Shown piece after piece: positions 45,801-64,000 of a stretch of DNA of 64,000 nt. The first letter of the stretch is position 1; every line of letters begins with the position of its first letter. The stretch comes from Axinella damicornis (taxonomy: Eukaryota; Porifera; Demospongiae; Axinellida; Axinellidae): the NCBI GenBank assembly GCA_963931865.1, contig OZ007507.1, positions 4,370,077-4,434,076 of the forward strand, in the 5' to 3' direction. Under the pieces are notes generated by a model, which was not told where the DNA came from, ran no database searches, and saw nothing but the letters and a program-made list of their open reading frames with translations. The position numbers and the translations under genes are program-made.

Positions 45801-48800
45801 GGCCTGGTACATTTCCTCACGTGAGTGACGTCAAGGGTAGAAAGACGGTAGAAGGACCTAAATGAACGTGGGTGTACTAACACGCAAAACGTAGCGTCCT
45901 CGTTCTAAAAATTTTGCTGTTTGTCAATTACGTCATGCTCATGTGAGAAGATGTACCAGGCCCTCCTCGCTTTTCCGTACTGCAAGCGACAAAAAGCTGG
46001 GTGTGGGACTGGGAACGAGGCTACCATTCACCATTGTTGGGTAGACTATTTGATTCGTGCCTACTGACAGGCTGTGTATGTAGTCTGGTTATACATCCAA
46101 TAAAGGTGGAGTGTCATTTACTGTTCAATGGGCAATGTGTGGCCGACCATTCAGAGGACTGCATTCAGCGGCTGGACAGGAAGTGTAAACCTCTAAATTT
46201 GATCAGGAGAATTGTGTCAATTAGATGGTTAACCGAACTTACAAATTGAAACCAAGATGTCACGTACCGTAGTCGCTTGTTACACTGTATTAGGTTCAGC
46301 TCACTTACAGGCACATATTTGCTGTTAGGCGCAGGCTTGACCCTTGTCCCAGCTATTCTTTATTAAGCACTGAAGTCTTCTTCCAGAACCTCTGCCAATG
46401 TGGTTGGGGGATTTGCACATCTGGCTCTGGTTGAAGTAGGAGTTGTGTCTCGTTCCTAGTGGCAGAGGCTTGGGAGAGATTACCAGATAGCTACAAGTGG
46501 TTTGGGGGAGTGGTAGCACTTATTCCACTTATGACTACAAGTCAACTGCCCAGGTAGACTGTTTTATTGGTGCCCACGGACAAGAAGTTCAACTCAGGTC
46601 TCAAGTGGCCGCAATCTACAATGTAGGAAGGGAGTTATTGCACTTATAGGTCTTGTGTGTGGTTGATTATTTTGCCCAGTAGGCCTACATAGTACTCTCC
46701 AGTTGTTTTACTGGACCAATTTCAAATAATAACTGCTTTCACTTCCTGGCAATGTGTCCACGGACAGGAAGTTCAACTCTGGTCTCAGGTGGCTTAGACC
46801 ACAATCTAGGAAGGGAGTTAGCATAAAGGTCTTGTGTGTGTGGTTGATTATATATGCTGTATACTTAGCCTTGTTCCCAGTCCCACGCCCAGCTTTTCGT
46901 CGCTTGCAGTACGGTAAAGCGAGGAGGGCCTGGTACATCTTCTCACGTGAGTGACGTCAAGGGTGGAAAGGGGTAGAAAGACCGGAAGGAAGCGTGGGCG
47001 TACGTGGGACTCAGAACAGCAAGAAGAGCGAAGGTACCAGGTAACATACCACACGTATCTAGCTAGCGGGGGCGACTGTCATACTCACCGAGCGTTGAAC
47101 GTGTAGATGGTTGAATAACACGCAAAACGTAGCGTCTTCGTTCTGAAAATTTTGCCATTTTTCGATTACGTAATGCTCACGTGAGAAGATGTACCAGGCC
47201 CTCCCCGCTTTACCGTACTGCAAGCGACGAAAAGCTGGGTGTGGGACTGGGTACGAGGCTACTGTATACTAGTTGTGATTACTAGGCCATTACAGCCAAT
47301 GTGACAAATTAACTACCAACAGCATCCCTGTGATTGGTTGGATCATAAATAATATGTTTCTCTCATATAGATTTTGAGTTATGAGACTGTTGCCTCAGCG
47401 GACATGCGACGAAAGCGGGCAAAAGAAATCTACGACAAGTGCATTTTTGCTGACATGCTTGCCATGAGCCCTGAGGTAAGCACTGACTGTGTTGAGTGTG
47501 TTTGGGGCTGCAATATAACCGTGACCCTAGTCTATTGAGCTAGACCACTCTCTTGCTACACAGGAAGTTCGGGCCTAGACCGTTCTCTTGCTGTCCCAAA
47601 CTTCCTGCGTAGTAAGAGAACTATCTAGCTCGATAGACAACCATGACCCTAACTGCTAGCGGTTCCCTGTCTAGTTGGTTTGTGGCTTGCAGCAATACAA
47701 TGTGCTGCTGGAGGTGGGCGTGGCCTGGCTATAGACGATCTCAAAATTCACAGACTGCTCTGGATAATTTAGGAGATTGTAACTAGGGTAACACACATTG
47801 AGTGGTGTGTGCCTCGTAGCCTCGTTCCCAGCCCACTCCCAGCTTTTCGTTGCTTGCAGTATGGAAAAGCGGGAGAGGGCCTGGTACATTTCCTCATGTG
47901 AGTGACGTCAAGGGTAGAAAGACGATAGAAAGACCTAAAATGAACGTGGGCGTACTGGGTCTCAGAACAGCAAGAAGGGTGATGGTACCAGGTAACATAC
48001 CACACGTATCTAGCTAGTGGGGGGCAACACTGAGCGTTGAATGTGTAGATGGTTGAATAACACGCAAAACGTAGCATCCTTGTTCTGCCATTTGTGATTA
48101 TGTCATGCTCACATGAGGAAATGTGCCAGACCCTCCCCACTTTTCCGTCCTACAAGCGATGAAAAGCTGGGCTTGGGACTGGGAACCGAGGCTATGTGCC
48201 TTGTGCTTTGAGTGTAGGGGAGCATCCTGTTGCTGTCCTGTTACGTATATTCATATAGCAGTGAGGCAGGCATCTCAGCCCTGTAAACAGTGTGCACTGT
48301 GCAGCTGCCCATGTGATGGCCTATATACACAGACACGACCTCACTGCACTGCACCATTAGTTGCCTCACACTAAGGTGCTCAGCAATGAACAACCACAGT
48401 TTAAGATTGCTGTCAACAGGAAGTGGTATCTTGCTATAACCCTAAGCTGATTAACCCTTTAGCACCCTAAACAAATTAACCATTCCGCACCCTAAGCTAA
48501 TTAACCCTGCGTTGTCTCTTGTTCCTCAGGCACTACCCAAGGAGGTCACCGATGAGATATCAGAGGTCCTGAAGACTGGCCAGGCCCCAACCAACGTGTT
48601 TGATCCTGTAAAAGAACGCTTGTTTAGACAGCTTCACGAAATGTACATGAAGCCCTTTTCAAAGAGGTGTGTAAGTACGTACACATGTATACACATGTGT
48701 TGGTAGCTCTGTACTGGGTTGATTATAGCCTCATGCCCGAGAAAGCTAGAGAGAAGAGCCTGGTGTCTAGCCTCGTTCCCAGGCCATCGCCCAGCTTTAC

Positions 48801-49992
48801 CGTACTGCAAGCGACGAAAAGCTTGGCGTGGGACTGGGAACGAGGCTACCTGGTGTCCACTGTTCGAACTTGTACGTAATTATCTAAACACATGCTCAGG
48901 GGAAAATGACGCTTAGCTATTAGAGCTACAAGATATCTGAGTCACAATATTATGTCAATTACAGTATCAACAAACTGAAATCTATCACAATTTTTATTGT
49001 TTGCTACAAGTACACCAGAATTAATGACCTCTTTCATACATGTGCATTCCTCAATCTGATCTGCCCTTTAGCTTACTATATTACGTTGATGTATTGCAAT
49101 ACATCAATATATCAGGTACAGTGTATTGATACAGCAAAACCCAGCTCTATTACCTCATCACCTGGTTGATGATGTGATGTAGGAGGATATAGTTACACGC
49201 TGAGCAACATGACAACTAGTGCTGTACATGTACTGACCTGATTCGCTACCAGCTGTTGACCGCTAACTTACAGTCCGTGACAAACTCTAATGCTCTGTAG
49301 CACACGGACTTTCCAAACCCATTCAGTAGCCAAAATGGCATGGGCCTGGGAACGAGCCTATCGAATGGTTCATTTCGGCCATTACAACTATGTGGCTGAA
49401 TGGTAGTGTATGGCATTGATGAACTCTGAGTTGTCTTGTTCCCAAGCAGAGGATTGTCTAAATTGAACATAGGTTCTATGCAGCCTGGTGTGTAGATATT
49501 GCAGTTGTTTGCTTTTACACAGGCTTAGGAAAGAAAGGAGGTGAAAAATCTGGAGTCGCCAGGAATCGAACCTGGGTCGCTCGCATGAGCCATGAGTGCC
49601 TTAACTACTAGGCCTAGTGGTTAAGGCACTCGTGGCTCATGCGAGTGACCCAGGTTCGATTCCTGGCGACTCCAGATTTTTCACCTCCTTTCTTTCCCAA
49701 GCCTGTGTAAAAGCAAACAACTGCAATAAGAGGATTGTCTGGAACTTTCTTTTGTCCAGTGTGTTGCTCTAATTGAAGGCATTTCCTGTCTGTGTACCTA
49801 CACTTGTAGTGGTACAAGTACCCAGTTTGTGCCTTCCAAGCTAATAATAGATAGGTATGGCAACTCGAATTGGCTGGCGTGGGCCCTCCTCAAATTTCTG
49901 TGCAAGGGTATACGTATGAGGCCCAGCAGTTGAGCCTTGCCTTACTTAGTGAGTGAATGTTTTTACTCCCTCCAACATGCCAAATGTTCTCT

Positions 49993-50023
<31 letters not shown>

Positions 50024-53000
50024 GGGGGGGAGAGAGATGTTACCCTTGACAATCACTTGATGCCTTGGTCTGTTGACCCCCTGATTGGTTGAAAATCACC
50101 CGTTAATGTAACCTAATGACTCATTAGCTGTTGTGGTACATATGCCTAACAACCAACAGATTCTTCTCCAACGTACACAGAGACCTTATCGAGTACCGCA
50201 TTCCCAGATCTGAGTCTTGTTTCAGGCGTATGGTTTCTGCTCTTATATTGCTGTACGATTCTGACGGAATTGGAACTAAGCGTTTTGTTTACAGCAGTTG
50301 TGTACATTTATGTCCTGTGGTGTTACTGCTGGTATGGTTGCAATGGAGGGCCTTAACACTCTCCCGGATGTAGCCGGTTATAACCAGCATGAGACTTTTG
50401 TCATGTCCTCTGGACATGGCTGCTTCTGGGCTTGGTGTTGAAAAGCCAACCCTTGGTTGGAGCTGAGTGGGCCTGTGACAATAGATTACTAGACAGTTCT
50501 TGTGACTATAGATTACCAGAGATTACTAGACAGGTCCTGTGATTAGAGAATATTACCAGGGATTGCTACGTAAAGGTTACCTCACATTTCCTGTGACTAG
50601 AGATTACTAGACACGGTTCCTGTGACATTATATACCAGTGTTCGTTTCCTTACTGCAGTGATCAGTATGTACGATTCTGCCAATGGAAATACATGGAATT
50701 GGCCACGCCTGAGCAGGTTAGCCTCCCTGCTGGACAGCAATATTTCACTGTTCACTGGCATTAATTTTAATCTTTCAACCTCCACTTGTTACTGGTTATC
50801 TAGTCCCATTCCATACAGCGAGTGAATAATTTAGCTAGTTGGAGGCGTCATTGTCTTGGGACTACTTATGTTTGTTGCAAAACCCTTCTCCTCCCCCTCC
50901 CCCTCTTTCCTCCCCCTTCCCCCTCCTCCCTCTTTCCTTCCCCCCTCTGCCCTCCCCCTCCCCCCCTCCCCCCCTCTCCCCCACATTCCTCCCCCTCCTC
51001 CCCTCTCCCCCTCCCCTCTTCCTCCCCCCCCCCCTCCCCCCCTCCCCCTTCACCTTAATTCCCCTCCTCCCCCCTCCCCCTTCCCTCTCCCCCCTCCCTC
51101 CCCCCTCCCCCCCTCCCTCCTCCCCCCTCCCCCTCCCCCTTCCCCTCTCACCCCTCCCCCCTCCCCCCTCGCCCACCCAAAGAGAAGTAGTGTGTGTATA
51201 CTCAGTGTATGGGGGGAGTTGTATAAGTGCATTGTCTTTGTTTCTTCCTCTTCAGATCTCACTCAATGACTTCAGCATTCACAGAATTATTGGGAGAGGG
51301 GGGTTTGGAGAAGTCTATGGTTGCAGGAAAGACGATTCCGGAAAATGTAAACATCTTAGAGAAACGTTATGGATTTGATTGCATTAGCCTTTAGTATTAA
51401 CTTCCAAAGGTTATCATAATTGTCCTTTCACTAGACTATAGTAGGTGAACACAGGGCATTGTGGGGTGAGCTTGAGCAAGCCACATACGTCTTAGCTGCT
51501 AACTTTTTTAAGAGAATGAAGAGATTGGATAACTGAGGTGTAAGCAGAGTTGTTATAGCCAGCTTGTTGTACTGGTACTGTGCTTGGCACTGCGTAGCCT
51601 CATGACAGAGTTTGTCAAGTGTACTGACTGGTCTTATTTGTTGCTCTTTGCTTTTTGTCTCCTACTCCTTTTCAACCTCTTCCTTTTCAACCTCTTCCTT
51701 TCTTCCTAATCCTGTTTGCTTCTCTGCGCTTCTCTCTTCTGCACACATGCTGGCAGTATGACATTCAGAAGCTAGATGGTACTTTATGCAGGTCAAATCC
51801 CTAAAATGTTCTGTAGAACTGATTTTTTCCCTCTTAGCAGTCATAACCATCACATATCAAGGCATGCAGGACTGAGTTGAGCATTCTAGTAATCTCTAGT
51901 AAACTTGTTTGGCATTCTAGTAATCTCTAGTAAACTTGTTGAGCGTTCTAGTAATCTCTAGTAAACTTGTTGAGCATTCTAGTAATCTCTAGTAAAACTT
52001 TAGGAATCTCAGTAATCTGCCAATCTCTTTTGCCACAATACCATGACCGATGTACATGCAGGCTGGACTATGTAAGAAGGCTGTACAAGCATACATATCT
52101 TAAAGACGAGGGGAGCTGAAAGAAGTTGCAGAACACAGAAAGCTGGGGCCATTAAAGCAAGAGCGTTCCACAGAGGTGGAGCTTAAATTGGGTGCCCTGA
52201 TTGATGCTTTCACCATAACGCAGTCACAGTGATGTGCATTGTTCTTGATGAGGTAGTTGTCCATATCTGTCCAGGTTTGCGATGAAGCTCCTGGACAAGA
52301 AACGGATCAAGATGAAGAAGGGGGAGCACCTCGCAATCAACGAGAAGAACATGTTGGCAAAGGTATGTGCACACAACCCAGAACGTCAGTAAACAAGATC
52401 TGGAAGTCCCAAGAGATTTGCCGGAACGCAACAAACATCTTTGTTTTGTTGGATGCTGACCCACGCCCCCCCCAGGTGTTGTTTAGAGCAGCTGTCTCTA
52501 ACTTGCAGAGTAAAAACTTACATCGAATATGCATTGCAATTTTGCTACGATTTAACTCTTACCACTAACGTCAGCTTTTGTTGACATGATCTCATAAGCA
52601 TGTATAATATTATATAATTATATAGAGGTTTAATACTACATTGTCTCTTCTTGAGTAACCAATCAGAAGACTATGTAGTCCTTAGATAGGAAGTGTAAGT
52701 GCTTAATTGGTTATTTTTGATCAACAATATAGTTGGTGTAGTTTTGGTCAGTTGTAGGCCCTGAGCAATAATAATTATTATCGACTGAACTGTGAAGGCT
52801 GTGAAGTGCATGATTTCGTTCGTGCCAACTAGTCAAGAGGGCCAGTGTTACTCCATACCGTAGCATTTAGAGATGCTGGGTTCAGCAAATGTCTGACATC
52901 AATTTGTGCTGTGTACAGCAAGCAATGACATTGATCGATTAGTCGAATGGTCATGCAAATCACGAGCCAGTTAGGAATTTCCGTATCCATCTTAGTCATT

Positions 53001-53174
53001 TGTGTATGCTTGTTAGCAATCATGACTGCATGCATGGTTACTGATTGTGACTGCGTGCTTGCTCGTGACTGGCGTATCTTACTCCCCGACCAGGTGGACA
53101 GCCGTTTGTGGTGAGCCTCTATTACGCGTTCCAGACAGCGGACAAGCTCTGCTTCATCCTGGACCTCATGAATG
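41622..53174 (+). CDS. GRK2: G-protein-coupled receptor kinase 2/3, 5' portion
   Basis: Nine exons encode the N-terminus, RGS-homology region and kinase N-lobe: 41622-41731, 42871-42947, 44883-44944, 47371-47475, 48530-48666, 50659-50716, 51256-51346, 52253-52366 (start uncertain) and 53094-53174. The start [19 protein letters not shown] is almost identical to the receptor-docking helix of vertebrate GRK2/3 and fly Gprk1. FCQWKYMEL and [18 protein letters not shown] (Gly-rich loop) follow, then [12 protein letters not shown] with the ATP-anchoring Lys, and ILDLMNG in the hinge. The C-lobe, AGC tail and PH domain, which binds G-beta-gamma, should follow but are missing: the sequence runs into a 200-N gap and then an unrelated minus-strand gene. 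Intron 3 uses a GC donor (AAG|GCAAGT at 44944). GRKs phosphorylate active receptors. Exon 8 has an acceptor conflict described in the findings. Confidence 0.93.
42178..42236. mobile_element. Foldback MITE, TAGTCTCG variant
   Basis: 59 bp, TAGTCTCGCGGGCCAGCCTC...GAGGCTGGCCTGCGAGACTA, flanked by copies of ATCTGGGAT. GRK2 intron 1. Confidence 0.85.
42461..42551. mobile_element. Foldback element, TAGTCTAT family
   Basis: 91 bp with ends TAGTCTATCGAGCTAG and GGATAGACTA, flanked by CAGGTAACT and CAGGTGACT. A related copy is at 47528. Confidence 0.75.
42775..42869. repeat. (CA)n microsatellite abutting GRK2 exon 2
   Basis: About 47 CA units whose final CAG is itself the splice acceptor of the exon beginning 42871. 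Confidence 0.97.
43085..43870. repeat. 19-bp minisatellite (about 40 copies)
   Basis: Units of GCACTGCAAGCACGCTAGG with AGCATGTTAG, ATCACGTTAG and similar variants grouped in blocks. GRK2 intron 2. Uniform unit length without unique spacers excludes CRISPR. Confidence 0.95.
44163..44262. mobile_element. Partial foldback MITE (type C, left half)
   Basis: It starts TAGCCTTCTTCGCAGGCCCC and continues GCTTGCAGTAGGAAAAGCAG and CACGTGAGTGACGT, matching the left halves of the copies at 45751, 46866 and 47817. The right half is missing. Confidence 0.65.
44400..44815. repeat. 45-bp minisatellite
   Basis: About eight copies of a 45-bp unit beginning TCCTCCATATTGTTGATTAA. 45 is a multiple of three, which explains the apparent repeat ORF. 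GRK2 intron 2, ending 70 bp before exon 3. Confidence 0.93.
45186..45433 (+). mobile_element. TA-bounded MITE-like element (TAGTCGC family)
   Basis: Ends TAGTCGCGCGTTATTAGGCGC and GCCTAATAATGAGCGACTA form about 19-bp inverted repeats. It carries no ORF. A partial third copy starts at about 46268 (TAGTCGCTTGTTACAC). Confidence 0.75.
45687..45727. mobile_element. Minimal foldback MITE with flanking repeat
   Basis: 41 bp, flanked by TGTCACTGC and TGTCACTGT; 24 bp before the type C copy at 45751. Confidence 0.85.
45751..46023. mobile_element. Foldback MITE type C
   Basis: 273 bp; flanks CTATTCACC and CCATTCACC. The arms share CCCACGCCCAGCTTTTCGT; the interior has CACGTGAGTGACGTCAAGGG and ACACGCAAAACGTAGCGTC. 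GRK2 intron 3. Confidence 0.88.
46866..47261. mobile_element. Foldback MITE type C, longest copy
   Basis: 396 bp, flanked by CTGTATACT and CTGTATACT. Compared with 45751 it includes an extra segment (CAGAACAGCAAGAAGAGCGA ... GGTTGAATA). Confidence 0.9.
47528..47638. mobile_element. Foldback element, TAGTCTAT family
   Basis: About 111 bp with ends TAGTCTATTGAGCTAGAC and ATCTAGCTCGATAGACA, flanked by CCGTGACCC and CCATGACCC. It lies 53 bp downstream of GRK2 exon 4. Confidence 0.8.
47817..48194. mobile_element. Foldback MITE type C
   Basis: 378 bp, flanked by TGTGCCTCG and TGTGCCTTG. It is a diverged sister of 46866. Confidence 0.9.
48768..48848. mobile_element. Foldback MITE type C, internally deleted
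   Basis: 81 bp consisting of the outer arms of type C only (CCATCGCCCAGCTTTACCGT ... AAGCTTGGCGTGGGACTGG), flanked by CTGGTGTC. Confidence 0.85.
49498..49728. mobile_element. Palindromic pair of tRNA-like units
   Basis: Two arms of about 113 bp diverge from a centre at 49612/49613. Each arm, read outward, has GGCCTAGTGGTTAAGGC (box A), GGTTCGATTCC (perfect box B), GGCGACTCCA (tRNA 3' end) and TTTTT (Pol III terminator). The 12-bp direct repeat AGAGGATTGTCT lies at 49448-49459 and 49729-49740, which may be a target-site duplication. The 5' acceptor strand is replaced by the palindrome centre, so neither half is a normal tRNA gene. Confidence 0.8.
49994..50032. repeat. Poly(T)-poly(G) tract
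   Basis: About ten T followed by about 27 G and (AG)3 in GRK2 intron 5. Confidence 0.95.
50880..51175. repeat. C/T-rich tract, GRK2 intron 6
   Basis: About 295 bp of CCCCCTCC-type sequence 80 bp upstream of GRK2 exon 7. No coding content. Confidence 0.9.
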
Positions 53175-53468
53175 GTAGTTGAAACACACAGGCTGCCAAA
53201 GGCAGTGAAGGAGCATGCAACTGAGTTTCATCCAATTCCACATTTTTGAGTATAGCTCAGAGAATGTGAGAGGGAGGGGTAATTTCCTCAAGTGAAGCAA
53301 AGTTTGTTTGGTGAAGGAATTCCATGTAGATCCACATTGTGGTTTATGAAAACGGAAGTATGTAGCTAGTATGGTCTGGATCTGTGTGCTCCCTTCGCTG
53401 CCTTTGGTTGCCCATGTATTCCTGATGGTAGGTATGTACAAACACCTTCCATATCTCTCCCTCCTCCA

Positions 53469-53668
53469 NNNNNNNNNNNNNNNNNNNNNNNNNNNNNNNN
53501 NNNNNNNNNNNNNNNNNNNNNNNNNNNNNNNNNNNNNNNNNNNNNNNNNNNNNNNNNNNNNNNNNNNNNNNNNNNNNNNNNNNNNNNNNNNNNNNNNNNN
53601 NNNNNNNNNNNNNNNNNNNNNNNNNNNNNNNNNNNNNNNNNNNNNNNNNNNNNNNNNNNNNNNNNNNN
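53469..53668. other. Assembly gap (200 N)
   Basis: Exactly 200 undetermined bases, a typical placeholder length. The left flank is GRK2 intron sequence (plus-strand gene); the right flank is immediately inside a neurofibromin exon (minus-strand gene). Both genes are interrupted here. Confidence 0.99.
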
Positions 53669-63508
<9,840 letters not shown>

Positions 63509-64000
63509 CTGGACAGGGGACGAGGTACGGGGGGAGGGGGAGGAGGTAGGGAGGGAGGGGGAAGGGGGAGGAGGGGGAAGGGGGAGGAGGTGGGAGGGAT
63601 GAGGGGGAGGAGGGAGAGGAGGGACAAGGGGGGGAGGGAGGAGAGGGGAGGGATGATGGGGAGGAGGGAGGGGAAGGATGGCAACGGGGAGGAGGGGGGA
63701 GGGGACAGAGAAGTGGGATGAGGGTGGACATGTTGACAGGTACAGGGACAACAGCAATCACTACTGAGACATCGCCTGTACAGCACTAGCCCGGTGTTCA
63801 GGCACAAGGGAAACACCTTCCTTCCCTGGTGCCAGACAGCCAGGCTAACATGAATCTGAGGTACACATCAGAACTTAGTTTGCTTCCTCGGCTACAAAGA
63901 GGCTCTACCGAACTCGTGATCTAATATTAGGTGTCATCTGATGTCACACTACAATGTTTACATCACATTATTCAGTGTGAATGGTTTCATCAAGCTCACT
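63509..64000. other. NF1 intron reaching the right edge
   Basis: A GA-rich tract (63515-63720) precedes about 280 bp of unique sequence. I see no further NF1 exon here. The next upstream exon should lie beyond the window. Confidence 0.6.

Noticed and set aside
49612..49673. Functional tRNA gene
   Set aside because: Boxes A and B and the 3' acceptor strand are present, but the matching 5' acceptor strand is replaced by the palindrome centre and the anticodon arm does not fold into a standard 7-nt loop.
52253..52274. Annotating the GRK2 insertion CSCPYLSR as certain
   Set aside because: It is required by phase only. A one-base error or a hidden micro-exon would explain the data equally well, so it is reported as an open question.

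Overview
The window is animal nuclear DNA. It holds six recognisable or strongly supported protein genes, mostly intron-rich with GT-AG introns, and introns crowded with foldback elements, minisatellites and long (CA)n, (CCCT)n and poly(C) tracts. The gene set (DHX36, a MYO1C-class myosin, PPIE, a GRK2/3 kinase, neurofibromin) is metazoan. Gene compactness and two very short head-to-head promoters suggest an early-branching or other invertebrate. A sponge is my best guess, but the sequence alone does not prove it.

Layout. DHX36 (minus, 3' exons off the left edge) shares a 244-bp head-to-head intergenic region with a complete 33-exon class-I myosin (plus, 5798-21527, 1035 aa). After a tail-to-tail spacer with a 53-bp minisatellite comes a complete seven-exon minus-strand gene (23390-40078) for a 1651-aa Ser/Lys-rich protein I cannot name. 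It carries FAM21-like LF motifs, an in-frame tandem repeat and phostensin/taperin-like P-x-W motifs. Its start lies 202 bp from the start of an intronless PPIE (plus, 40281-41180). A GRK2/3 gene (plus, 41622-53174) follows and stops inside the kinase N-lobe at a 200-N gap. Immediately beyond the gap, neurofibromin (minus, 53669-63508) covers the GAP domain, the Sec14/PH module and the start of the C-terminal repeats, and is itself cut at the gap and at the right edge.

Mobile DNA. The commonest repeat is a foldback MITE family with termini TAGCCTCGTTCCCAGGC...GCCTGGGAACGAGGCTA. Many copies are flanked by 9-bp target duplications, which suggests Mutator-like mobilisation. There are at least 20 copies, some nested in other foldbacks. 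Other repeats are a second 9-bp-TSD family (TAGTCTAT ends), a TA-bounded family (TAGTCGC ends), a palindromic pair of tRNA-like units, a SINE-like element, two dispersed copies of an element with a 24-bp internal repeat, and several minisatellites.

Functionally the genes are not an operon. Myosin-I, NF1, GRK2 and possibly the unknown LF/W protein all bear on membrane-cytoskeleton or Ras/GPCR signalling, but the linkage may be accidental. The most interesting items are the unknown 1651-aa protein, the MITE family with clean target duplications, the palindromic tRNA-like element, and the gap that joins two truncated opposing genes.
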